Assembly (NCBI GenBank): GCA_047621345.1
Contig: JBLHLW010000001.1
Span: forward strand, 150,658-214,657
From: Actimicrobium sp047621345
Lineage (GTDB): Bacteria > Pseudomonadota > Gammaproteobacteria > Burkholderiales > Burkholderiaceae_D
Direction of reading: 5' to 3'
Length of the DNA stretch: 64,000 nucleotides
Below are positions 26,133 to 34,890 of this stretch, in pieces. The first letter of the stretch is position 1. Each line of letters begins with the position of its first letter. The position numbers were made by a program, and so were the translations under genes. The notes beneath the pieces are model-generated. The model was not told where the DNA came from and ran no database searches. It saw nothing but the letters and a program-made list of their open reading frames with translations.

Positions 26133-26162
26133 TTGCTACATTTCATACATTCAATTTATGCT
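26133..26162 (+). promoter_or_regulatory. Possible sigma-70 promoter of the ice-binding/MshQ gene
   Basis: TTGCTA at 26133-26138 and TATGCT at 26157-26162 have an 18-base spacer, in an AT-rich stretch that stands out from the GC-rich surroundings, 20 bp before the ATG at 26183. This is a pattern match only. The gene has no obvious Shine-Dalgarno sequence. Confidence 0.3.
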
Positions 26163-26182
26163 ATTTCTGTTAAATTTCGTCA

Positions 26183-28639
26183 ATGAAAATCATAAAAAAA
26201 TTACTTCCCCTGATTTGTTTGTTTTTAGGTATGCATTTGCCGGTTGTTGCCGCGCCGCTCTTTGGTACCGAGCTGAGCGGTTTTGCGGTGCTGGGAGCGT
26301 CGACGGTGACCAGTACTGGCCTAACGGCGCTGGTGGGTGACCTTGGCGTTAGTCCGGGTACGGCGATTACGGGTTTTGGACCAGGCACTTACACTGGCAC
26401 GTTCTATCCCGGTGGGCCAGTTGCGGCTACCGCCCACGCGCAACTGGGTGCGGCGATGGCCAATCTGGCCAAGCTGGGTAGCGGCACAGCGCTTGCCGGT
26501 AACCTCAACGGCTTGACGCTGGCCCCTGGCGTGTACACCGTGGCGCCGCTGGCTAGTAACCTGTCGCAAGTATTGACGCTCGACGGCGGCGGTAACCCGA
26601 ATGCCTATTGGGTATTCCTGATGCCGAGTACGCTCATCACGTCGCCCGGAGCAGTCGTCAATGTCATCAACACAGGCGCGGGTGCGGGCATTTACTGGGT
26701 GGTCGGCAGTTCGGCCACGATCAATGCCAACACCATCTTTGCCGGCAATATTCTGGCGTCGGCGAGCATCACGCTTGGCAGCGGCGCGGCTATCGGTTGT
26801 GGTCGGGCGATGGCGTATGCGGGGGCAGTGACGATGATCAATGTGCTTGTTAATGCGACCACTTGTGCTGGCACGAGCGGTGTCGGTAGCAATGGCTTCA
26901 ATGGCGGATTGGTCGTGCCCGACGACGGCGGTCCACCCGTGCCGGTGCAGGATGGCGGCAACTGTTTGTTGACCGCTGCCGAGACGGCATTGCTGTTGAG
27001 TATTCCGGACCATGTGTCCGAAACCAGTCAGTCAGTCAGCATTACGACCGTCAGAAAATCCGACAACAGTGCCGGTTGTACGCCGGCACTGGCCGGTCTG
27101 GTGGCGCGGCTGCGGTTTGTCTGTTCGTATCTGAATCCGTCTAGCGGGTCACAACCGGTCCGGCTGGAAGGCAATGTCGCCCTGTCTGCCAATCTCGGCT
27201 CGGCCTGTTCGGCAAGTGGCATCGAGATCGCGGTTACGTTGGATGCGGCCGGTATCGGGCATACCACGCTGCTCTATGCGGATGCCGGACACATCAGGCT
27301 CGATGCCAGTTACAGCGTGAGCGGTGTGGTTGTTGCAGGTTCGGGTTCTTTTGTGGCGGCACCGGCCGGATTTGTTTTCAGCCAGCTACAAGGGACTGCC
27401 GCGCCCAACCTGAACAATCCGGCGGCCAGCAGTGCGGATGGGCCGGTGTTCCTGAAAGCCGGCAAGGCCTTTTCTGCCAGCCTGACAGCGATCAACCGGA
27501 TTGGAAATCTGACGCCGAATTTTGGTCAGGAAAATAGCCCGGAAACGGTTTTGCTGGCGCCTAACCTGATCCTGCCGGTCGGCGGCGCACTGCCGCCACT
27601 GAGTGGCAACGTCGACGGTTTCAGTGCCGGTGTGGCGCGTGCGACCAATTTAACGTGGCCCGAAGCCGGCATCATCACACTCACCGCAAGCCTTGCCAAT
27701 GCGCGGGGTTATCTGGGCGGTCAGGGTGCCACCGCCAACCAGGCGGTGACTGGCATCAGCGAGCGCATCGGCCGGTTCATTCCCGATCATTTCGATACCT
27801 TCATCAGCGCTGGTGTACCGATGTCCTGCCCGGCCGGGCTATCCTGTCCGGCCGCTGGCTTCGTCTATGCCGGCCAGCCATTCGGCATGACGGTGGTGGC
27901 GCGCAGTCTCACTGGCAGCACAACGCTTAATTACCAGCAGGCGCTGGCACGCAGCGTGACGCTGACGGCCTGGGATGCACCGGGTAGCACCGTGCTGCAG
28001 AACCCGCCGGCAGCGCCCCGGGCCGGGAGTTTGCGCGAGACCTCTCTGGTGGCAAATAACTTCTCGTTGGGATCGGCGGCCGTGGCCGATCAGGCTTACG
28101 GATTGGCCGCCGCATTCACGGCTGCCAATCCGTCGACCGCGAGCTTGTCGGCTCCCGTTGCCATCCATATTCGCGCCCTTGATAGCGATGGCATCAGCTC
28201 GGCGCTCAGCGCCAGCGTGGTCGAAGGCGGCGTGACCGTTGCCAGCGGGCGGCTACTGATCGTCAATAATTTCGGTTCCGAATTGCTGGCGTTGCCAGTC
28301 AAGGTCGTGGCGCAGTTTTGGGACGGTCGTCACTTCGCCGGCAGCTCGACCGACAACAGCAGTAGCTTCGGGCGCAGCGATATCCAGCTGGAGAATTGCA
28401 CGGGCAACTTGCGCAACGGCACCGGTTGCAAGACAGCGTTTGCGCCGGCGGCCACGCCGGTCTGGTTTGCCTTGACCGGCGGGGTGGCACGCTTGACGCT
28501 CACCGCAGCCGGCGCTGGTAATACGGGCAGTGCCGACCTGCGTATTGCCGCAATGGCGTGGTTGCCCTCGACGCTGGCACGCTTGCGTGTGGGCATCTAC
28601 AACATGGGACCGATCATTTATCTGCGCGAGATGTACTGA
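26183..28639 (+). CDS. Secreted DUF3494 ice-binding-like domain fused to MshQ-type DUF6701 region
   Basis: An 818-residue exported protein. A signal peptide (residues 1-23) is followed by a DUF3494 beta-solenoid, about 28-235, with family marks FAVLGASTVTSTG, GDLGVSPGTAITGF, LTLAPGVY and IYWVVGSSATINANTIFAGNILA. After a short VPDDGGPPVPVQDGG linker, the remaining 560 residues match the C-terminal region of the MSHA protein MshQ: ISERIGRFIPDHFD near 525-540, several Cys pairs, and the ending IIYLREMY. MshQ usually carries a LamG-type domain where this one has DUF3494. Known DUF3494 proteins bind ice or inhibit recrystallisation. Here a cell-surface, pilus-linked adhesin is inferred. It is convergent with mshG. 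Confidence 0.88.
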   Translation: MKIIKKLLPLICLFLGMHLPVVAAPLFGTELSGFAVLGASTVTSTGLTALVGDLGVSPGTAITGFGPGTYTGTFYPGGPVAATAHAQLGAAMANLAKLGSGTALAGNLNGLTLAPGVYTVAPLASNLSQVLTLDGGGNPNAYWVFLMPSTLITSPGAVVNVINTGAGAGIYWVVGSSATINANTIFAGNILASASITLGSGAAIGCGRAMAYAGAVTMINVLVNATTCAGTSGVGSNGFNGGLVVPDDGGPPVPVQDGGNCLLTAAETALLLSIPDHVSETSQSVSITTVRKSDNSAGCTPALAGLVARLRFVCSYLNPSSGSQPVRLEGNVALSANLGSACSASGIEIAVTLDAAGIGHTTLLYADAGHIRLDASYSVSGVVVAGSGSFVAAPAGFVFSQLQGTAAPNLNNPAASSADGPVFLKAGKAFSASLTAINRIGNLTPNFGQENSPETVLLAPNLILPVGGALPPLSGNVDGFSAGVARATNLTWPEAGIITLTASLANARGYLGGQGATANQAVTGISERIGRFIPDHFDTFISAGVPMSCPAGLSCPAAGFVYAGQPFGMTVVARSLTGSTTLNYQQALARSVTLTAWDAPGSTVLQNPPAAPRAGSLRETSLVANNFSLGSAAVADQAYGLAAAFTAANPSTASLSAPVAIHIRALDSDGISSALSASVVEGGVTVASGRLLIVNNFGSELLALPVKVVAQFWDGRHFAGSSTDNSSSFGRSDIQLENCTGNLRNGTGCKTAFAPAATPVWFALTGGVARLTLTAAGAGNTGSADLRIAAMAWLPSTLARLRVGIYNMGPIIYLREMY

Positions 28640-28653
28640 ATGTCGCGCGCTGA

Positions 28654-29883
28654 CTATTTCCTCAGTGCGACCCGGCTCAGGTCCCAGATGGGCAGAAAAA
28701 TCCCGAGTGCCAGCACCAGCACCATGATGCCGAGTACGGTGATCAGGATGGGTTCGATCTTTGAGGACAGGGTCTTGAGTTCGTACTGGACGTCACGCTC
28801 GTACATGCCGGCGACTTCATTGAGCAATTCATCGAGTTCACCAGTTTCTTCGCCGACGGCAATCATCTGCAACACCACCGGCGTGAAAATACCGGTCGCG
28901 GTAGCCGAGCGCAAGATGCTGTCGCCGCGCTCCACGCCTTCGCGCATCCGGTCGATATTACCGCCGATATAGCTGTTGTCGACCGTGTGCGCGACCACCG
29001 CCAGTCCTTGCACGATCGGCACACCGCTCTGGTTGGACAGCGCCAGGCTACGGGAAAAACGGGCCAGCGTTCCTTTGAGCAGGATGCTGCCGAGGATAGG
29101 CAGACGCAGCTTGTACTTGTCCCATTGATACCGGCCGCGCACTGTAGAAAAAAACATTCTCAGCATGAGTATCATGGCTGCGGTGCTGGCAAAAATCAGC
29201 GGCCAGTAATTCACCATGAAGGTCGACAACCCGATCAGCAGGCGCGTCATGATCGGCAGTTCGGCATGATAACTGGCGTACACCCGGGCAAACACCGGGA
29301 TCACGAAGAGATTGATCGTGATGATGGCCAGAACCATCGCCAGTGCCACGAACGACGGATAACGCAACGCTGTTTGCATTCGCTGGCGCATCTCCCGTTC
29401 AAACTCCAGATGATTAAACAGGCGCAGGAAGACTTCCTCCAGCCGTCCACTCATTTCACCGACGCGCACCATGCTGAGGTAAAAATTGGAAAACAGGCGT
29501 GGGTGGCGCTGCATCGCCATCGACAATTCGCGGCCGGCATCGAGCGAAGTCCGGATATCCTGCAAGACCCGGCCAAATGTCTTGTTGACCGATGATTCCT
29601 GCAGGCTCTCCAGGCTGCGCAAGATCGGTACGCCCGCCTTGAGTAGCGTGTAAAGCTGCCGGCTGAATAGCTGTATATCGATGGCGCGCACTTTTTGGGC
29701 CGTCAGACGCGCCCACCATCCGGCGCCGTCGCCCTGACGGCGGCGTGCGGTGGGCGTGATGCTGATCGGGATCTGACCGGCGCTCATGAGTTGACTGGCT
29801 ACTGCGCCGGCATCGTTGCCCTCCCGCACACCGTTGCTACGCTGGCCAAGCGCATCACGTGCCTTGTAATCAAATGAGGGCAT
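28654..29883 (-). CDS. mshG: MSHA/type II secretion GspF-like inner-membrane platform protein MshG
   Basis: A 409-residue polytopic protein with two GspF repeats and three membrane segments (about residues 170-195, 220-240 and 375-400). It begins MPSFDYKARDALGQRSNG, typical of PilC/GspF/MshG. It anchors the pilus assembly motor. It starts two bases after the mshE stop (TGACCATG), so the two are cotranscribed on the minus strand. The MSHA assignment comes from the surrounding genes; by sequence alone it could be any GspF homologue. Confidence 0.9.
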   Translation of the reverse strand: MPSFDYKARDALGQRSNGVREGNDAGAVASQLMSAGQIPISITPTARRRQGDGAGWWARLTAQKVRAIDIQLFSRQLYTLLKAGVPILRSLESLQESSVNKTFGRVLQDIRTSLDAGRELSMAMQRHPRLFSNFYLSMVRVGEMSGRLEEVFLRLFNHLEFEREMRQRMQTALRYPSFVALAMVLAIITINLFVIPVFARVYASYHAELPIMTRLLIGLSTFMVNYWPLIFASTAAMILMLRMFFSTVRGRYQWDKYKLRLPILGSILLKGTLARFSRSLALSNQSGVPIVQGLAVVAHTVDNSYIGGNIDRMREGVERGDSILRSATATGIFTPVVLQMIAVGEETGELDELLNEVAGMYERDVQYELKTLSSKIEPILITVLGIMVLVLALGIFLPIWDLSRVALRK

Positions 29884-29885
29884 GG

Positions 29886-31589
29886 TCAGTCATCGAACTG
29901 GTGACTGATGCGCATGGCTTCGCTGACCGTGGTCTTGCCAGCGACGACCAGACTCACGGCATGGGCGCGCAATGTTGCACCGGCCATCTGTGCCTGCGCC
30001 ACACGACGGAATTCGACGGGATCGCCACGATAGGTTGCCGCGACCACTTCCGGTGTCATGTCGAGCATTTCATAGATGCCGCTGCGTCCGTTAAAACCGG
30101 TGCCATTGCAATGCAGACAACCACGACCACGGACATAGCGGTGGGCATCGACGTCGCCCCCCAGTGCACATTCGAGCCAGGCGCGCTCGGCGATATGCAG
30201 TTCGGCAGGTTCCGCGCAGTTTTCGCAGACCAGCCTGACCAGTCGCTGAGCGACCACTGCCTGCAGCGAACTGCCGACCATGTAGCCCGGCACGCCCATG
30301 TCGAGCAGGCGTATCGGCGTACTGATGGCATTGTTGGTATGCAGCGTCGAGAGCACCAGATGGCCGGTCATGGCGGCGCGCATGCCGATCTGTGCAGTTT
30401 CCTGATCGCGGATTTCACCCACTAGTACGACGTCGGGATCCTGACGCAACGCCGCCCGTAGTACCTTGGCGAAATCGAGATCGATCTTGTCGTTGACTTG
30501 TACTTGATTGACCCCCGGCAAACGGTACTCGACCGGATCCTCGACCGTAATCAGCTTTTTTTCGACGGTATTCAATTCCGCCAGTGCGGCATACAAGGTG
30601 GTGGTCTTGCCGCTTCCGGTGGGCCCGGTCACCAGCACCAGTCCGTTCGGGCGTTGCATGATGTCGCGGAACCGGTCCAGCATCGCGGCTGGCATGCCGA
30701 TCTTGTCCAGGCTCAGCACACCCCCGTGCTGATGCAGCAGGCGCATCACGATCGATTCGCCGTACTGGGTCGGCATGCTCGACAGTCGGACATCGATCTG
30801 CCTCTGCTTGACCTGAATCGTAAAGCGGCCATCCTGCGGCAAGCGTTTTTCAGCGATGCCAAGGCTGGCAACAAGCTTCAGGCGCACTGCCAGCGAGGCG
30901 GCAATCTTGATATCCGCCTTGGTCTGCAAATGCAATATTCCGTCGATACGAAAACGGATAAGCAAGCTGCGCTCCTGCGGTTCGATGTGGATATCGGACG
31001 CGCCGACTTGAGCGGCGTCATTGAACACCGACTGTAATAATTTCACGACCGGCGCATCTTCCACGCCCGCCGCGACGCTCAGCTTGCCAAAATCGACAGC
31101 ATTGTCGGTGAGTGCCTGCTCAAGTTCCCGCGCGAGTCCCGAAATCTCATCGGTCCGGCGATACATGTTGTCGATGGTGTGCAGCAGTTCGGTTTCATCG
31201 ACGACAGCCAGCTTGATCTCACATTTGAGCAAACGCTTAAGTTGGTCATAGGCGAACAGATCGGTTGGATTGGCCATGCCGATGAGTAGCGTGCCATCGA
31301 GTTCCTCGAGGGCAATTGCACGAAATCGTCTTGCTTGCATTTCCGGCAGACGCGATACCGTCTGCGGCTTAATGTTGTACCGCGCGAGCCGGATGTGCGG
31401 GATATTGAGCTGGCGCGCCAGTGCGCCTGCAAGAATTTCTTCGGTCACAAAACCCCGGTTGATCAGGATGCGCCCAAGTTTTCCGCCGGTCAGTTGTTGT
31501 TCATCGAGCGACAACTGCAACTGCTCGACAGTGAGCAGATTCTGTCTGGTCAGGATTTCGCCCAAGCGAATTTTTTCAAGCTGGAACAT
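29886..31589 (-). CDS. mshE: MSHA pilus assembly ATPase MshE
   Basis: A 567-residue hexameric extension ATPase. The N-terminal MshEN domain has two repeats of the c-di-GMP-binding pattern: RLGEILTRQNLLTVEQL, where the usual Gly is Asn, and KLGRILINRGFVTEEIL, which is intact. The motor domain shows Walker A GPTGSGKTTT near 320, the Asp and His boxes, and a zinc tetracysteine CENC...CLHC. The ATG at 31589 has GAGGG seven bases upstream; the longer frame adds a 34-residue leader without family support. Vibrio MshE is activated by c-di-GMP, and the same is likely here. Confidence 0.93.
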   Translation of the reverse strand: MFQLEKIRLGEILTRQNLLTVEQLQLSLDEQQLTGGKLGRILINRGFVTEEILAGALARQLNIPHIRLARYNIKPQTVSRLPEMQARRFRAIALEELDGTLLIGMANPTDLFAYDQLKRLLKCEIKLAVVDETELLHTIDNMYRRTDEISGLARELEQALTDNAVDFGKLSVAAGVEDAPVVKLLQSVFNDAAQVGASDIHIEPQERSLLIRFRIDGILHLQTKADIKIAASLAVRLKLVASLGIAEKRLPQDGRFTIQVKQRQIDVRLSSMPTQYGESIVMRLLHQHGGVLSLDKIGMPAAMLDRFRDIMQRPNGLVLVTGPTGSGKTTTLYAALAELNTVEKKLITVEDPVEYRLPGVNQVQVNDKIDLDFAKVLRAALRQDPDVVLVGEIRDQETAQIGMRAAMTGHLVLSTLHTNNAISTPIRLLDMGVPGYMVGSSLQAVVAQRLVRLVCENCAEPAELHIAERAWLECALGGDVDAHRYVRGRGCLHCNGTGFNGRSGIYEMLDMTPEVVAATYRGDPVEFRRVAQAQMAGATLRAHAVSLVVAGKTTVSEAMRISHQFDD

Positions 31590-32027
31590 GGTTGGCCCTC
31601 GTCGCGTCGTCGCAGGGTGAATCGAGACAATCCGGCCCGGATCACCGACTTGGAATACCGGATCGTTCGGCAGATGCATTTTGATCACCAAAAACCCTGA
31701 TTCCCATTATTTGATTATAACGAAATACGTATTTAAATTGTTTAAAATCTATTATTGCAAAATAACAATGAATAATTGGTATATAAAATGTAGATACTAA
31801 AATAAAACATAAAAATTATTTAATTTGTTAATTTAGATTAAGATGGTCTTGAGAAATGAATGACCTGAGTGTCTGTCGGGATCACGACAAGCCAGGTGGG
31901 CGACATGTGCTCGCCGACTCGTTGATGACGCCGCTAATGACGTCTTCTTCAGGTCGGCCTCGCTGTTGTGACGCCATGCTGATGACGTCGATCCTGCCGT
32001 GTGTATTTACCTATATGGGAAACAAGA
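31590..32027. promoter_or_regulatory. Divergent mshE / pilin control region
   Basis: 438 bp separate the divergent mshE and pilin genes. About 31700-31850 is strikingly AT-rich (runs such as TTTAAAATCTATTATTGC) within a GC-rich genome. The 150 bp next to the pilin is normal in composition and carries the short direct repeat TGATGACG at about 31923 and 31979. No riboswitch or strong sigma-54 site is evident. The space would allow a long leader and regulator binding for the abundant pilin. Short frames here have no coding support. Confidence 0.6.
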
Positions 32028-32501
32028 ATGAACAAGCGCCGCCGGCAACAACAGCAACAAGCACAACAAGCACAAGAACCGCAATCCGGATTTACGCTGA
32101 TCGAACTCGTCATGGTCGTCGTCATCCTGGGCATCCTGGCAGCCGTCGCCTTGCCAAAATTTGTTGACCTTGGTTCGGACGCGCGTGTTGGCGTCATGAA
32201 GGCGGTGCAAGGCTCGATGCGTGCCGCTAACACAATGATTTACGCCAAGTCCGCGGCCAACAACCAGCTCGGCGCTACCGGCACCGTGACCATTAACGGC
32301 GCGACGGTGGCGACTATTTATGGTTACGCGTCTACGGCAGCCGTTCTGGCGACTGTGATGGATTTGTCTCCGGCAACGGACTTCACGGTTGCCGCAACGA
32401 CAATCGGCCATGCACAGGCAACCACGCCGGCTTCCTGTCTTGTCACGTATGCGATTCCGATCACAGGACCCACTTACGTGCTTGATTCGGCCGGTTGCTG
32501 A
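32028..32501 (+). CDS. mshA: MSHA-type major pilin with long glutamine-rich leader
   Basis: A 157-residue type IV prepilin. The cleavage site is G21 before FTLIELVMVVVILGILAAVALPKF, with Glu at mature position 5, followed by VDLGSDARVGVMKAVQGSM as in MshA pilins. The two Cys residues near the end (ASCLV and SAGC) could form the C-terminal disulfide loop. The leader, MNKRRRQQQQQAQQAQEPQSG, is long and glutamine-rich; most MSHA leaders are much shorter. The ATG at 32028 follows AACAAGA. It is the first gene of the plus-strand pilus run. Confidence 0.9.
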   Translation: MNKRRRQQQQQAQQAQEPQSGFTLIELVMVVVILGILAAVALPKFVDLGSDARVGVMKAVQGSMRAANTMIYAKSAANNQLGATGTVTINGATVATIYGYASTAAVLATVMDLSPATDFTVAATTIGHAQATTPASCLVTYAIPITGPTYVLDSAGC

Positions 32502-32514
32502 TCACCCGTTCAAC

Positions 32515-32985
32515 ATGACGCCTCACGACCTGTCCCGCATCAGAGTTGCCCGCGGATTTACTCTGCTGGAACTGATTTTGGTACTCGTCATTACGGCAAT
32601 ATTGTCGGTCACTGTCGGGCCACGGCTGATGGATAACGCCCCGTTGTCCGCGCGCGGCTTTGCCGATCAGGTGCAGGCATCGCTGCGCTATGCACAAAAA
32701 ACCGCGATCGCGCAACACCGTTTTGTGTGCGTTGACTATGCGGCAGACCGGGTTAGGCTGACCCAGAATACGGTTGCCGCCTGCCCGGGTAATGCACTGG
32801 CTTCGCCGGATGGCGCGGCAGAATATGTCATGCAGGCACCGCCCGGCATTGTTTTTTCGGCGCTGCCGACTGCATTTTATTTCGATGCGCTGGGCCGGCC
32901 CTTGCCGAACAACCGCCACCTCATCCTGGTGAGCGGTGTGGCAGAGGGCATCACTGTCGAAGCCGAGACGGGTTATGTCCATTAA
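32515..32985 (+). CDS. mshC: MSHA minor pseudopilin MshC-like
   Basis: A 156-residue prepilin-like protein with cleavage after G14 (MTPHDLSRIRVARG) before FTLLELILVLVITAILSVTVGP, then a GspH/MshC-like body (ASLRYAQKTAIAQHRFVCV). Minor pilins prime the pilus and decorate its tip. It starts 13 bp after the pilin gene, and its end overlaps mshD. The name rests on position and the GspH-like fold. Confidence 0.85.
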   Translation: MTPHDLSRIRVARGFTLLELILVLVITAILSVTVGPRLMDNAPLSARGFADQVQASLRYAQKTAIAQHRFVCVDYAADRVRLTQNTVAACPGNALASPDGAAEYVMQAPPGIVFSALPTAFYFDALGRPLPNNRHLILVSGVAEGITVEAETGYVH

Positions 32986-33547
32986 CGCAATGGTGCGCTC
33001 CCGCCAAATTGGCATCACGCTGGTAGAACTTATCCTTTTTCTGGTTATTGTCGGCATCGGTCTGGCGGGTATTCTTTCCGTCATCAACCTGGCCACGCGC
33101 GCCAGTGCCGATCCGGCCGTGCGCAAGCAGGCGCTGGCACTGGCCGGGTCGCTGCTCGCTGAAGTGCAATTGCAATCTTTCATGTACTGCGATCCGTCCG
33201 ATCCGGCCGCTGCGACGGCGACCTCGACAGGCGGCTGCGCTGCCCCCTCCGCCGCAAAATCCCGCTACAGCGGCATCGCGCCGTATGACCGTGTAAGCGA
33301 TTATGACGGCTTCGCGATGAACGACGCCAATGGCGGTATACGGGACATCACCAACACTCCAGTCGGTCTGGCCGGCTTTGCCGTCACGATTCAGGTGGTC
33401 GAAACCGCCATCGCCGCCAGTGGCAGTTCGGCCGGTATTCCGGCCGTAGCCGCGCTGCTGATCAGCGTGATAGTGACCAGCCCGGACCAGACGACGGTGA
33501 CGCTGGAAGGTTGGCGAACACGTTTCGCACCCAACGGTTTTCATTGA
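32975..33547 (+). CDS. mshD: MSHA minor pseudopilin MshD-like
   Basis: A 190-residue prepilin with the hydrophobic start GITLVELILFLVIVGIGLAGILSVINLATRAS. The peptidase site is an Ile-type variant (G before ITLVE rather than FTLIE). The ATG at 32975 overlaps mshC by 11 bp; another at 32990 is possible. Its body resembles MshD (ALALAGSLLAEVQLQSFMYCDP). TGATG couples it to mshO. Confidence 0.85.
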   Translation: MSINAMVRSRQIGITLVELILFLVIVGIGLAGILSVINLATRASADPAVRKQALALAGSLLAEVQLQSFMYCDPSDPAAATATSTGGCAAPSAAKSRYSGIAPYDRVSDYDGFAMNDANGGIRDITNTPVGLAGFAVTIQVVETAIAASGSSAGIPAVAALLISVIVTSPDQTTVTLEGWRTRFAPNGFH

Positions 33548-34365
33548 TGACCATGGACCTTCATCGACACCAGCGCGGGTTCACACTGATCGAAGCAATT
33601 GTGGTGCTGACGATCACGGCGTTGCTGGCAGCGGTGGCGGCCATTTTTCTGCATTCGCCGATCCAGAGTTATTTTGATGTGTCGCGCCGAGTGGCCATCA
33701 GCGATGCGCTCGATACGGCGCTGCAGCGCATCGGCCGCGATGTCCGGCTGGCGCTGCCCAATAGTGTGCGGGTTTCGGCAGATGGCCAGGCGCTGGAATT
33801 TCTGCATACCCGCACAGGTGGCCGTTATCGCAGCGAGGTCGATCATGCCGGCAATGGCGACGCGCTCGACTTTGGCGATGCCGACAGCAGTTTCGATATC
33901 CTCGGTGCTCCGCTAGCGCTGTTCACCGGCGACCAGATCGTGGTTACTAACCTTGGTGTGCCGGGTGCCGATGCCTACGAGGCGACCTTTGCTGCAACTC
34001 CGCACGTCCGTCGGACTTACAACGGACCGTCCGGGCCGATCAGCAACATCACGATCGACACCGATGCACGGTTCCCGTTCGATTCCCCGGGCCATCGTTT
34101 TCAGGTTGTCGATACACCCGTGACGTATCGGTGCCGCGCGGGTGTGCTGACACGGTACTGGGACTACGTCATCCAGCCCGATCAGCCCGATCCACCCGGC
34201 GATGGGCAAAGCGCGGTGCTGGCGACGCAGGTCAGCGCCTGCTATTTCGGTTACGCGCCGGGCGTTACCGAACGCAGTGGTCTGCTGTCGGTGCAGCTAG
34301 CCTTGACCAGTCTGGATGAAACCACGCGTCTGGCTTACCAGGTACATGTCAGCAATGTGCCATAG
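33547..34365 (+). CDS. mshO: MSHA minor pseudopilin MshO-like
   Basis: A 272-residue prepilin: RG before FTLIEAIVVLTITALLAAVAAIFL, then SPIQSYFDVSRRVAISDALDTALQRIGRDVRLALPNSVRV, a characteristic MshO segment. It is larger than the other minor pilins, as MshO is. The ATG shares bases with the mshD stop (TGATG). Its 3' end overlaps mshP by about 20 bp. Confidence 0.88.
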   Translation: MTMDLHRHQRGFTLIEAIVVLTITALLAAVAAIFLHSPIQSYFDVSRRVAISDALDTALQRIGRDVRLALPNSVRVSADGQALEFLHTRTGGRYRSEVDHAGNGDALDFGDADSSFDILGAPLALFTGDQIVVTNLGVPGADAYEATFAATPHVRRTYNGPSGPISNITIDTDARFPFDSPGHRFQVVDTPVTYRCRAGVLTRYWDYVIQPDQPDPPGDGQSAVLATQVSACYFGYAPGVTERSGLLSVQLALTSLDETTRLAYQVHVSNVP

Positions 34366-34807
34366 CCCTTCCTCATCGGGAATAGCCGGCAGGCGCGGCT
34401 TTGCGCTCGTTTCTGCGCTGTTTTTGCTGGTGGCGTTGTCGGCGCTTGGGGCGTTCATCGTGACACTGTCAAGTGTCCAGAACGTCACATCAACGCAGGA
34501 TTTGCTGGGCGCCCGGGCCTATGAAGCAGCGCGTGCCGGTATTGAGTGGAGTGCCTATCAAGTGCTGCAGAACGCCAGTTGTACAGCGTCGTCCACGCTG
34601 GAATTGCCCGGCCTGACGCTGACGGGCTTTTCGGTCCGTCTGCAGTGCGAACCGCGCTTGTATGAAGAGGGCACCCGCACAATCACGATGTATCAGATCA
34701 CATCGACCGCCACCTTTGGTCTTGCCGGCACTACGAATTATGTCGAGCGGCAACTGGTGGCGGTCATTGAGTCGTGTCGTCTGGAGGGCATCGCATGTAT
34801 CGACTGA
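34346..34807 (+). CDS. mshP: MSHA biogenesis protein MshP-like
   Basis: A PilX/MshP-type protein of about 153 residues with RRGFALVSALFLLVALSALGAFIV as the hydrophobic arm (no Glu5), QDLLGARAYEAARAGIEWSAYQVLQN and several Cys. The start is uncertain: ATGs at 34346 and 34355 both lie inside the mshO end, and neither has a clear ribosome-binding site. Its last 13 bases overlap the small ORF that follows. Confidence 0.83.
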   Translation: MSAMCHSPSSSGIAGRRGFALVSALFLLVALSALGAFIVTLSSVQNVTSTQDLLGARAYEAARAGIEWSAYQVLQNASCTASSTLELPGLTLTGFSVRLQCEPRLYEEGTRTITMYQITSTATFGLAGTTNYVERQLVAVIESCRLEGIACID

Positions 34808-34890
34808 GGACAGCCGCGCACGTCGCCAACAACAATGGAAGGCCACCGATGCATCCACTTTATCGTGCCGCCGTGGCGGTCGTACCATGA
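34795..34890 (+). CDS. 31-codon linker ORF between mshP and mshI
   Basis: A possible small peptide, MYRLRTAAHVANNN... to ...AAVAVVP. It has the best ribosome-binding site in the neighbourhood, GGAGGG seven bases before the ATG. It overlaps the mshP stop at one end and shares ATGA with mshI at the other. This tiling suggests a translational coupling bridge that lets ribosomes reach mshI. It could also be the remnant of a gene once located here, such as mshQ, which normally follows mshP. No family resemblance is seen. Confidence 0.45.
   Translation: MYRLRTAAHVANNNGRPPMHPLYRAAVAVVP

Noticed and set aside
31856..32167. Possible small gene before the pilin
   Set aside because: It runs into the pilin in another frame, has no ribosome-binding site and no recognisable protein pattern; the pilin reading is certain.
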